Source: Hyphomicrobiales bacterium
GTDB lineage: Bacteria; Pseudomonadota; Alphaproteobacteria; Rhizobiales; Rhizobiaceae
Reading direction: 5' to 3'
Assembly (NCBI GenBank): GCA_011087605.1
Contig: JAALLE010000034.1
Coordinates: forward strand, 1-39,015
Length of the DNA: 39,015 nt
The notes under the pieces: generated by a model
Seen by the model: the letters and a program-made list of their open reading frames with translations, nothing else
The model's database searches: none
Told to the model about the DNA's origin: nothing
In this document: positions 8,415 to 15,810 of the stretch, piece by piece
Position numbering within the stretch: the first letter of the stretch is position 1
How the letters are laid out: every line of letters begins with the position of its first letter
Program-made: the position numbers and the translations under genes

Positions 8415-8446
8415 CACCGCAAAGAGCAAACAATATCTTTGCGGTG
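8415..8446. repeat. Perfect 11-bp inverted repeat between bhcD and the GAPDH-like gene
   Basis: CACCGCAAAGA (8415-8425) pairs perfectly with TCTTTGCGGTG (8436-8446) around a 10-nt loop. No T-run follows, so it is not a standard intrinsic terminator. It lies 63 bp after bhcD and 60 bp before the GTG of the GAPDH-like gene, so it could be an RNA-processing or stability hairpin, or an operator. A GC-rich weaker stem-like segment (about 8367-8396) precedes it. Confidence 0.6.
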
Positions 8447-8506
8447 ACACGGCCTCAAAACAAGGCTAACGGTGAGTTGATCATTCTCTGAATTCGTGGC
8501 CTCCAA

Positions 8507-9511
8507 GTGACCCAGAGCAGACCCGTTAAAATCGCTATTAATGGTTTCGGACGCATCGGGCGCACCATCGCCCGACAGGTGCTGTCGACATCGCGCAAGA
8601 ACCAGTTCGAACTGGTGCTGATCAACGATATCGCGCCGCTGGATATCTGCGCCTATCTGTTCCGCTACGACTCGGTGTTTGGCCCCTATTGTGGAGAGGT
8701 CACGGCCGGCGACGGCCAGTTGAACGTCGACGGTTTGCAAATTCCTTTTTCGGTTGAACCGGACATCAGTGATTTGGATTTATCGGATGTGGACGTTTTG
8801 CTGGAATGTACTGGTGCGGTCAAAAGTCGCGAAATTGCCGAGCGTGGTCTCAAGGCAAAGGCACAAAATGTTCTCATTTCTGGCCCGGCAAGTGACGCAG
8901 ATATCACGTTGGTTCTGGGGGCGAATGAGGATCAGCTCGGGCGCGCAAAAATCGTTTCCAATGCATCCTGCACCACCAATGCCATCGCACCTCTGCTGCG
9001 GTTGCTGGATGATGAACTGGGCATCCAGCATGGCCACGTTTCAACCGTTCACTGCTACACCAACAGCCAGCCCTTGATTGATGCGCCGACCGCGTCGGCG
9101 GCGCGTTCGCGTGCCGGGGCATTGTCTATGATCCCAACCACGACCAGCGCAACCGATCTGGTTGGTGAGGTCTTGCCAAATCTGAATGGCAAATTGACCG
9201 GCGCGGCCATTCGCGTGCCTGTCGCCAGTGTTTCGGCAATTGATGCAGTGCTGCAATTATCCCGTTTCCCAAGCGCCGGAATTGAGGCTTTTCTGGAAGC
9301 GGCCTGTGCGGCATCACCGGTCCTCGCGGCAACCCGGGACCTGGTCGTATCGAGCGATCTTCGGGGGCGTCCGGAATCTCTCATTGTGGCGCTGCCTGAA
9401 ATCATGCAGGTTGCCGATCGTCAGATACGTCTCATGGGTTGGTATGACAATGAATGGGGATTTTCAGCGCGCATGCTCGACATGGCGCAGCTGATGAACA
9501 GTCGCGCTTAA
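8507..9511 (+). CDS. Atypical type I glyceraldehyde-3-phosphate dehydrogenase-family protein
   Basis: A 334-residue GAPDH-family protein starting at GTG. The NAD-binding motif INGFGRIGRT (11-20) and NAD-specific Asp in LVLINDI (D41) are present. The catalytic pair is C155 in SNASCTTN and H182 in VHCYTNSQ, and MIPTTTSA and IRVPVASV correspond to phosphate/active-site blocks. It differs from housekeeping GAPDH: SCTTNA replaces the usual SCTTNC, and the usual LRRARAA segment reads as SAARSRAGA. It may oxidise glyceraldehyde-3-phosphate, erythrose-4-phosphate or another aldehyde. It follows bhcD in the same direction after 154 bp, so it could be part of the bhc transcript or separate. An Epd role in PLP supply would suit three PLP enzymes upstream but is speculation. 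Confidence 0.75.
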   Translation: MTQSRPVKIAINGFGRIGRTIARQVLSTSRKNQFELVLINDIAPLDICAYLFRYDSVFGPYCGEVTAGDGQLNVDGLQIPFSVEPDISDLDLSDVDVLLECTGAVKSREIAERGLKAKAQNVLISGPASDADITLVLGANEDQLGRAKIVSNASCTTNAIAPLLRLLDDELGIQHGHVSTVHCYTNSQPLIDAPTASAARSRAGALSMIPTTTSATDLVGEVLPNLNGKLTGAAIRVPVASVSAIDAVLQLSRFPSAGIEAFLEAACAASPVLAATRDLVVSSDLRGRPESLIVALPEIMQVADRQIRLMGWYDNEWGFSARMLDMAQLMNSRA

Positions 9512-9536
9512 AAGCCCGAGCCGACGTTTCTGTCGA

Positions 9537-10400
9537 TTACCTCGTGAAGCTTCCCAACTTCGCGTGGCGATTGACATCCTTGTACAGCAAATAGCGGAAC
9601 GGACCGGGGCCTCCGGCATAGCAGGCCTGCGGGCAAAAGGCGCGCAGCCACATATAGTCACCGGCTTCAACCTCCACCCAATCCTGATTGAGTTTGTAGA
9701 CCGCCTTTCCCTCCAGAACATAAAGACCATGTTCCATCACATGGGTTTCGGGAAATGGAATGACGCCACCCGGCAGAAACGTGACAATGGTGACATGCAT
9801 ATCGTGGCGTAGATCATCGAGTTCTACAAAACGGGTCGTCGCCCAGCGTCCCTCGGTATCCGGCATCGGCGTTGGAGCAATGTCCCGTTCGTTGACAACA
9901 AAAGCCGTCGGCGCATCAATTCCGTCTACAGGTTCATATTGTTTGCGGATCCAGTGAAACCGCACCGGGTCCGCTGACTGGTTTTTGACCTGCCAGTTTG
10001 TGGACGGTGGGATGAAAGCATATCCGCCGGCGCTCATGTTGTGTGCTGTACCATCAATAGTCAGGTCAAGTTCACCTTCCACAACGAAAATCACGCCCTC
10101 TGCTGTCGGATCGAGCTCTGGCTTGTCACTGCCACCCTGCGGGGCGACCTCCATAATGTATTGGGAAAATGTTTCGGCAAATCCAGAGAGCGGTCGGGAA
10201 ATGACCCACAGTCGGGTTTTGTCCCAAAACGGCAGATAGCTGGTTACGATATCGGTCATCGTATTGCCGGGCAGCACTGCGTAGGCATCGGTGAAGACGG
10301 CACGCTCATCCATCAGCGCAGTTTGAGGTGGCAGACCACCGTGTGGTGCGTAATAGCCGTTACCAAGATTGTGTTTTTCAGGTGTCGCAGATTTGGTCAT
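9537..10400 (-). CDS. allE: (S)-ureidoglycine aminohydrolase (bicupin)
   Basis: A 287-residue bicupin that hydrolyses (S)-ureidoglycine to (S)-ureidoglycolate and ammonia, late in allantoin breakdown. The start region NGYYAPHGGLPPQ, the first cupin (about 60-145, with VVEGELDLTIDG and AGGYAFIPPS) and the second cupin (about 190-280, with ETHVMEHGLYVLEG, which carries the Mn ligands, and VEAGDYMWLRAFCPQACYAGG) match the UGlyAH/AllE family. The ATG at 10400 overlaps the TGA of the upstream puuE-uraD gene as TGATG, implying translational coupling; a TTG one codon earlier is less likely. It converges on the GAPDH-like gene with 25 bp between the stops. Confidence 0.9.
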   Translation of the reverse strand: MTKSATPEKHNLGNGYYAPHGGLPPQTALMDERAVFTDAYAVLPGNTMTDIVTSYLPFWDKTRLWVISRPLSGFAETFSQYIMEVAPQGGSDKPELDPTAEGVIFVVEGELDLTIDGTAHNMSAGGYAFIPPSTNWQVKNQSADPVRFHWIRKQYEPVDGIDAPTAFVVNERDIAPTPMPDTEGRWATTRFVELDDLRHDMHVTIVTFLPGGVIPFPETHVMEHGLYVLEGKAVYKLNQDWVEVEAGDYMWLRAFCPQACYAGGPGPFRYLLYKDVNRHAKLGSFTR

Positions 10401-11812
10401 CAAAGCAGATCCTTCAGGCGCAGGAGGGCAATTTTTTCAACCTGCTGGCAGGCCTTCGAAAGCTCCGTATCCATATCGTTTTGAACGCGGGATTTGAAGG
10501 CAGTCAAGATTTCAGACTTGGTCAGACCCTTGACCGCGATGATAAAAGGAAAACCGAACCTATCCATGTAGCTTTGATTCAATTCTGTAAACGTCTGGTG
10601 CTCATCGTCGGTCAGCGAGTCGAGCCCCGCTCCGGCCTGTTCTGAGGTTGATTCTGCGGTGAGCCTATTAGCGGCGGCGAGTTTGCCAGCGAGGTCCGGG
10701 TGCGCATTCAATACCGCCAGGCGCTGAGAACTATCAGCCAGCCGAAATTGTATTTTCATCGCGTGGTGAAGTCCGCCGGATGTGTCATTGGCGGCGCCCA
10801 GTCCGGCATCAAATGCCTGTTCTGCAATCCAGGGCGAATGCTCAAACACGCCACCATAGGTGTCGACGAAATCGGATTTGCTCAATTTGGAAGGGCGCTG
10901 GGTCTGATGTTGTGGCGGGTGGGTATCTGCCCAATGTTGGGCAATATCAATGCGACGGGCAAACCAGACAGCATCGTGAGATTGTGCATATTCTATAAAC
11001 CGCTTCAGAGCCGCGAGACGTCCGGGTCGACCGATCAATCGACAATGCAGGCCAATACTCATCATTTTTGGCGTTCCGCTTTCGCCCTCTGCATAGAGTG
11101 TGTCGAAAGTGTCGCGCAGATAGTTTTCAAACTGGTCACCAGCGTTGAAACCCTGTGGGGTGGCGAACCGCATGTCATTGCAATCCAGTGTGTATGGAAT
11201 GATCAGCTGATCTTTCCCTTCATGGTGGCGCCAGTAGGGCAGGTCATCATCATAAGTGTCTGAAATATAGTCAAACCCGCCTTCTTCAGAGACTATGTCG
11301 ACAGTATTTTCGCTACAGCGTCCCAGATACCAACCGCGGGGGCGGTCTCCGGTTACGGCTTCATGAAGAGCTATGGTCTGGTCGAGGAACTCTCTTTCCT
11401 GTTCGCGCGAAAAGTCCTTGTATTCAATCCATTTCAGGCCGTGGGAAGCAATTTCCCAGTCAGCGTCCAACATCGCCTCAACCTGGGCAGGTGATCTTTG
11501 CAAAGCCGTCGCCACGCCATAAACGGTGGCGGGAATATTGTTTTCGGTAAACAGACGGTGCAGGCGCCAAAAACCGGCGCGAGCGCCATATTCATAGATT
11601 GATTCCATGTTCCAATGCCGCTGGCCAGGCCAGGCGGCAGCGCCGACGATTTCTGAGAGAAAAGCTTCCGATGCGGGGTCTCCGTGCAGCAGACAATTTT
11701 CGCCACCCTCTTCATAGTTGATGACAAACTGCACCGCGATTTTTGCCTTGTCTGGCCAGGCCGCGTTCACTGGAAACTGGCCATATCCCTGCATGTCTCG
11801 TGGATAGAACAC
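10400..11812 (-). CDS. Fused allantoinase (PuuE) and OHCU decarboxylase (UraD)
   Basis: A 470-residue two-domain enzyme. Residues 1-300 are a polysaccharide-deacetylase-fold allantoinase of the PuuE type (YPRDMQGYG, VQFVINYEEGGE, SHGLKWIEY, RPRGWYLGRCSENT, MSIGLHCRLIGRPGR), hydrolysing allantoin to allantoate. Residues 310-470 are a UraD domain with the active-site His in VFEHSPWIAE (H325), HPDLAG (371-376), EQAGAGLDSL and RFGFPFIIAVKG; it decarboxylates OHCU to (S)-allantoin. The fusion joins consecutive steps in reverse order. The start is placed at the GTG at 11812, with GGGAG 7 nt upstream, and fits the family start FYPRD; a TTG 20 codons earlier is less likely. allE follows with a 1-nt overlap. 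Confidence 0.9.
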   Translation of the reverse strand: MFYPRDMQGYGQFPVNAAWPDKAKIAVQFVINYEEGGENCLLHGDPASEAFLSEIVGAAAWPGQRHWNMESIYEYGARAGFWRLHRLFTENNIPATVYGVATALQRSPAQVEAMLDADWEIASHGLKWIEYKDFSREQEREFLDQTIALHEAVTGDRPRGWYLGRCSENTVDIVSEEGGFDYISDTYDDDLPYWRHHEGKDQLIIPYTLDCNDMRFATPQGFNAGDQFENYLRDTFDTLYAEGESGTPKMMSIGLHCRLIGRPGRLAALKRFIEYAQSHDAVWFARRIDIAQHWADTHPPQHQTQRPSKLSKSDFVDTYGGVFEHSPWIAEQAFDAGLGAANDTSGGLHHAMKIQFRLADSSQRLAVLNAHPDLAGKLAAANRLTAESTSEQAGAGLDSLTDDEHQTFTELNQSYMDRFGFPFIIAVKGLTKSEILTAFKSRVQNDMDTELSKACQQVEKIALLRLKDLL

Positions 11813-11862
11813 TGAAATACTCCCATTGGATCGTACTTTTAGTCTAACCCAATTAATGGGTG

Positions 11863-11875
11863 TGATTATCAAATT
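11863..11875 (-). promoter_or_regulatory. Shared purine-locus motif, copy 1 (puuE/uraH divergent gap)
   Basis: On the minus strand this reads AATTTGATAATCA. Near-identical copies occur at 13274-13286 and 16746-16758, each in a divergent intergenic region of the purine cluster. It lies between the divergent puuE-uraD-allE and uraH transcripts. It is a candidate operator for one or both of the paralogous LysR regulators. Confidence 0.5.
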
Positions 11876-11968
11876 CGATGCGAAGGTGCATTAGTTAAAG
11901 TCCCCTATATTTTAGGCCTCTGTCGCTTCATCCTTGGTCAAACGTCGACTGTCAGGAGAATGAAAACA

Positions 11969-12328
11969 ATGTCCGATCTCGGTTACCTAACCACCCATAT
12001 TCTGGACACAGCGCGGGGCTGTCCCGCGGAAGGTGTCACAATTGAATTGTACCGGCTGGAGGGGCAGAATCGCAGTCTGATGACAACCACAGTGACAAAT
12101 GATGATGGCCGTACTGACCAGCCAATCATCCCACAGGGCGAGATGGCTGCGGGCGTTTATGAACTGGTTTTCATGATCGGAAGTTACTTCAAAGGACATG
12201 CCCCGGACAGTGCGTTCCCATTTGTTGACACAGTTCCGATTCGGTTCGGCATTGATGATGAAACATCTCACTACCACGTGCCGCTACTGGCTTCGCCGTT
12301 CAGCTTTTCAACTTACAGAGGTAGCTAG
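11969..12328 (+). CDS. uraH: 5-hydroxyisourate hydrolase (transthyretin-like)
   Basis: A 119-residue transthyretin-related protein that hydrolyses 5-hydroxyisourate, the product of urate oxidation, to OHCU, which is then used by UraD. The catalytic signature is complete: N-terminal LTTHILDTARG (His), PIRFGI (Arg) and the C-terminal HYHVPLLASPFSFSTYRGS ending in the diagnostic YRGS. Two ATGs are possible: 11960 is only 1 nt from AGGAG, whereas 11969 (MSDLGYL) is 10 nt away and agrees with family length, so 11969 is preferred. It is divergent from puuE-uraD and converges on a lysR gene. No secretion signal is seen. Confidence 0.93.
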   Translation: MSDLGYLTTHILDTARGCPAEGVTIELYRLEGQNRSLMTTTVTNDDGRTDQPIIPQGEMAAGVYELVFMIGSYFKGHAPDSAFPFVDTVPIRFGIDDETSHYHVPLLASPFSFSTYRGS

Positions 12329-12354
12329 ATCTGAACAGATCAGGGGCTCTGCTT

Positions 12355-13248
12355 TTAGGAAAGGATTTCCCGACACCCGGCTATCATGTGATCAATCAGA
12401 AACCGGGTTTTTGGGTCCTGCAACTTCTTGTGAGGGAACACGCAGGAAAAAGGTAGCGGAGTGGGTGGTGTATCCTTGGCCACTTCTATCAGTTCGCTTT
12501 TCGCCAAATGATCGGCCACTTCAAAGCGAGTTTTGTTGACAATACCGCATCCCTGAAGCGCCCAATTTGTCAATACGTCGCCATCGTCAGATTCCAGCGG
12601 GCTTGAAATATCCAGTCGTTGTGGACCTTCGCCGGTCTGCAATGTCCAGAAAAACTCGTCCGCTCCAGGGAAGCGCAGAAGCAGACACTGATGTTGCGAG
12701 AAATCACCGTTTTTTACGGCACCGTAGCGATTCACGTAATCGCCAGACGCACATAATAAGCGCTCGAATGTATGGACCAGTCGAAACCGCATTTCTGAAT
12801 CACGCAGTTCGCCGAGCACGAAGGCGGCGTCCAGACCTTCATTGGTGATGTCGACCTTTCGATCAGACAGCCGCAGCCGCACATTGATGTCAGGAAACTT
12901 TTCCTTGAACGAAGGCACAAGTGGTGCGATCAGCTTTTTACCAATGCCCAAAGGTGCAGCGATAAAAACCGACCCGCGCGGTTGGTCGGTCACCTCGGCG
13001 ATGCTGCCTTCAACTTCTTCAATCGTATCGAGAATCCGTGTTGCCCCTTTGTAGAACAGTTCGCCATGTTCAGTCGGCTTTAAACTTCGGGTGGTCCGGT
13101 TGAACAACCGAACGCCAAGATGTTTTTCCAGTTCGGCTATTCGGCTACTGGTGACCGCTCCGGAAACGCGCAAATCACGGCCAGCTGCCGACATGTTGCC
13201 AAGCTCATAAACGCGCACAAAAGTCTTTATGTTGGCCACGTAGGACAT
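12355..13248 (-). CDS. LysR-family transcriptional regulator (paralogue 1), divergent from puuD
   Basis: A 297-residue LysR-type regulator with N-terminal winged HTH (about 1-60: NMSAAGRDLRVSGAVTSSRI, LGVRLFNRTTRSLKPTE) and a periplasmic-binding-protein-like effector domain (about 88-290). It is clearly paralogous to the LysR at 15811-16719: both share RLSDRKVDI, a DDGDVLT-W block, GIVNK and LQDPK-R near the C-terminus. The start at 13248 (MSYVANI) aligns with the paralogue; an ATG five codons upstream at 13263 is also possible. It is transcribed away from puuD, the classical LysR arrangement, with a shared motif at 13274-13286 in between. The effector is unknown; a purine or ureide is likely from context. 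Confidence 0.85.
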   Translation of the reverse strand: MSYVANIKTFVRVYELGNMSAAGRDLRVSGAVTSSRIAELEKHLGVRLFNRTTRSLKPTEHGELFYKGATRILDTIEEVEGSIAEVTDQPRGSVFIAAPLGIGKKLIAPLVPSFKEKFPDINVRLRLSDRKVDITNEGLDAAFVLGELRDSEMRFRLVHTFERLLCASGDYVNRYGAVKNGDFSQHQCLLLRFPGADEFFWTLQTGEGPQRLDISSPLESDDGDVLTNWALQGCGIVNKTRFEVADHLAKSELIEVAKDTPPTPLPFSCVFPHKKLQDPKTRFLIDHMIAGCREILS

Positions 13249-13273
13249 GCACGTTTTTATCATTATTCGGAAA

Positions 13274-13286
13274 AATTTGATAGTCC
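13274..13286 (+). promoter_or_regulatory. Shared purine-locus motif, copy 2 (lysR/puuD divergent gap)
   Basis: AATTTGATAGTCC; 10 of 13 positions match copy 1 and 10 of 13 match copy 3, with the first 8 bases identical in all three. TGATA here is also mirrored by TATCA about 16 bp downstream, giving a loose dyad. It sits 25 bp upstream of the lysR start and about 115 bp before puuD. Confidence 0.45.
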
Positions 13287-13400
13287 TAGAATTTTATCAC
13301 TGTTCTCTCCAAGATGGGTATTTGTAACCTTCAAAGCAACCTGTGGATTCTTGTGGCTGGTCGCCAGACCTCCCAGTGATGGTGCAGATTGGAGGAAAGC

Positions 13401-14633
13401 ATGTATTACGATTATGCAGTTATGTGGGACTGGTTGTCCTTTGCCGTTCGCTGGCTTCACGTTATCACAGGCATCGCCTGGATTGGTTCATCATTCTACT
13501 TTATCGCGCTCGATCTGGGCCTGCGAAAGGCCGACGACCTGCCCGAAGGGGCTCATGGCGAAGAATGGCAGGTGCATGGGGGTGGATTTTATCACATCCG
13601 CAAATTCCTGGTTGCGCCAAGCGCCATGCCAGATCATCTGACCTGGTTTAAATGGGAGAGCTATGTCACCTGGCTTTCTGGTTTTGCGATGCTGGCAATC
13701 GTCTATTACGCCGGTGCGGATTTGTTTTTGATCGACAAACGCGTGGCCGATCTGAGTACCTGGCAGGCCATCGCGATTTCGGTTGGGTCACTGGCATTTG
13801 GCTGGGTCATCTATGACCAGTTGTGCAAATCGAAATTCGGTGAGGACAACACCCGCCTGATGATATTCCTGTTTTTCCTGCTCGTGGTAATGGCCTGGGG
13901 CTATACGCAGGTATTTACCGGCAGGGCAGCTTTCCTGCATCTGGGGGCTTTCACGGCAACGATCATGTCCGGCAATGTGTTCTTCATCATCATGCCCAAT
14001 CAGCGCATTGTTGTTGAAGATCTGAAAGAAGGTCGCACGCCGCATGAAAAATACGGCAAGATCGCAAAACAGCGTTCGACCCACAACAACTACCTGACCC
14101 TGCCGGTCCTGTTCATGATGCTGTCGAACCATTATCCGCTGGCCTTTGCGACTGAATATAACTGGATTATTGCTGCGCTTGTCTTCCTGATGGGCGTCAC
14201 CATCCGCCACTATTTCAACTGCACACATGCTCGCACCGGCAATCCCACCTGGACCTGGTTGGCAACTGCAATCCTGTTTGTGCTGGCGGCCTGGCTGTCA
14301 ACCGTGCCGAAATTTTCAGATGGTGAAGCCAATGCAGCCGCGACTTCTGTCCGCCAGCAACAGTTCATGGACGCAAAAGGGTTCCAGCAGGCCGCCGAAA
14401 CCGTTCAGGGGCGTTGTTCCATGTGCCATGCAGCAGAGCCTGTCTGGGAAGGCCTGATTGTGCCTCCCAAAGGTGTGATGTTGGAGACCCAGACGGACAT
14501 TGCCAGCCAGGCCCGCGAAATCTATTTGCAAGCCGGTCGCAGTCATGCGATGCCTCCCGGCAACCTCACAGACATGACGAATTCTGAACGGCAATTGCTG
14601 GTAAAATGGTATGAAACGGCGGTGAGCAATTAG
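13401..14633 (+). CDS. puuD: Membrane-bound, cytochrome c-linked urate oxidase PuuD
   Basis: A 410-residue integral membrane protein: an N-terminal region of about eight to nine hydrophobic helices (residues ~10-310; WLSFAVRWLHVITGIAWIGS is the first) followed by a cytochrome c domain with haem motif CSMCH (339-343) and a likely axial Met in HAMPPGN (~384). This is the PuuD architecture, urate oxidation to 5-hydroxyisourate with electrons passed through haem c to the respiratory chain rather than to O2 as peroxide. GGAGG lies immediately upstream of the ATG at 13401; an in-frame TTG at 13389 overlaps the ribosome site and is rejected. UraH and UraD, the next two enzymes, are encoded nearby. 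Confidence 0.92.
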   Translation: MYYDYAVMWDWLSFAVRWLHVITGIAWIGSSFYFIALDLGLRKADDLPEGAHGEEWQVHGGGFYHIRKFLVAPSAMPDHLTWFKWESYVTWLSGFAMLAIVYYAGADLFLIDKRVADLSTWQAIAISVGSLAFGWVIYDQLCKSKFGEDNTRLMIFLFFLLVVMAWGYTQVFTGRAAFLHLGAFTATIMSGNVFFIIMPNQRIVVEDLKEGRTPHEKYGKIAKQRSTHNNYLTLPVLFMMLSNHYPLAFATEYNWIIAALVFLMGVTIRHYFNCTHARTGNPTWTWLATAILFVLAAWLSTVPKFSDGEANAAATSVRQQQFMDAKGFQQAAETVQGRCSMCHAAEPVWEGLIVPPKGVMLETQTDIASQAREIYLQAGRSHAMPPGNLTDMTNSERQLLVKWYETAVSN

Positions 14634-14676
14634 GTCGTCGCTGACCCAGCCACATGCTAACGAAACCTGCCGATGG

Positions 14677-15741
14677 TTAGATATTGTCCTCGTTCCTATT
14701 CAGATAGGCGTTCAGGCTGTCAGCACCCTCCGCCTTTGCGTGGCACATCTCGTATAGGCACTTGCGATAGGCCAGTGAGACCTTGTCGGGGCCAACGGCG
14801 ATTTCCTCCATCGGGTGAGGAATTTGCTCGGGGTCCTGGCTCTCCACCACGTCGATATCTTCTTCAAGAATTTGCATCTGCAAGTCGATATGCGGTTGGT
14901 CCGGGCCTTCGTGATCGGTGTTGCGGCAGGCGAACCAGAAGCTACGGCAATTAACATCATCCAACGGGGTTGCCCACATCCAGATGACCGAGCGTGTGCC
15001 GTTTTCAAGGGTGATGTCGAGGGTCACACCAAATGGCAGTTGGATCGTGTAGTCGGTAGATGCGAGTGGCGACAGATTGCCAGTGGAATCCATTGCATTA
15101 CGGGCACCCTTGGGGGGTGCGTAATGATAGCGCAATTTACCTTCCGCTTCGAAGCGCATGTCCGGGATCAGATAGGTCACGTGGCCTGCCTTTCCCAATG
15201 TTTCGGGATGCACAAACGGGAAATGCGCCAGATCGGTAAAATTTTCCAACCGCCGGGCAGAATGGGTTTTCCAGTCATAGCTAGGTCCAAGAACGCATTT
15301 GAACTGCGGGTCATCAAACACCAGATGATCCGGAATCTGGGTATCGGCTGCACCATCCAGTCTTACCCAGACCAGTCCGTAACGAACCTCGCAGTCATAG
15401 CAGGTGGCGCGGGCTCTTTTTGGAATTGGTCCGCCCGGGGCGGCTGGAATTTCGACGCAGGTTCCCTGGGCATCATAGCACCAGCCATGATAGGCGCATT
15501 GCACCCGGTCGCCGCGGTTCCAGCCCAGATGAAGTTTTGCCGAACGGTGCGGACAGCGATTGTTCATGGCAACCACGCCACTCTCCAATCTGGCGATGAC
15601 CAGTTCGGTTCCCAATAGCTGAGCCCGCAACAAACATCCGCGACCGGTGTCGGAAGCTTCAAGTTCAGCAACGGTGCACACCGGATGCCAGAAATAGTGC
15701 CAGGTTTGATTATCCAGATAGGTCTTGTCGGCCATGTTCAT
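14677..15741 (-). CDS. Rieske non-haem iron oxygenase alpha subunit
   Basis: A 354-residue aromatic-ring-hydroxylating/demethylating oxygenase. The Rieske 2Fe-2S ligands are C63/H65 in NRCPHRSAKL and C82/H85 in CAYHGWCYD. The mononuclear iron site is NFTDLAHFPFVH with H173, H178 and bridging D170. Length fits VanA-, HpxD- and NdmA-like oxygenases. Substrate unknown; in this purine cluster, HpxD-type hypoxanthine oxidation or NdmA-type methylxanthine N-demethylation are attractive ideas, not shown by sequence. No ferredoxin reductase partner is encoded nearby. An ATG at 15735 may be the real start, since GGGA lies 5 nt before it. It converges on puuD and runs co-directionally after the second lysR gene (69-bp gap). 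Confidence 0.85.
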   Translation of the reverse strand: MNMADKTYLDNQTWHYFWHPVCTVAELEASDTGRGCLLRAQLLGTELVIARLESGVVAMNNRCPHRSAKLHLGWNRGDRVQCAYHGWCYDAQGTCVEIPAAPGGPIPKRARATCYDCEVRYGLVWVRLDGAADTQIPDHLVFDDPQFKCVLGPSYDWKTHSARRLENFTDLAHFPFVHPETLGKAGHVTYLIPDMRFEAEGKLRYHYAPPKGARNAMDSTGNLSPLASTDYTIQLPFGVTLDITLENGTRSVIWMWATPLDDVNCRSFWFACRNTDHEGPDQPHIDLQMQILEEDIDVVESQDPEQIPHPMEEIAVGPDKVSLAYRKCLYEMCHAKAEGADSLNAYLNRNEDNI

Positions 15742-15810
15742 CCCATCGCTTTTTAACGATGCCTATGGAAGAACGGAAACGGTAGGACGTCAAGAACCGG
15801 GCCGCGGGCA

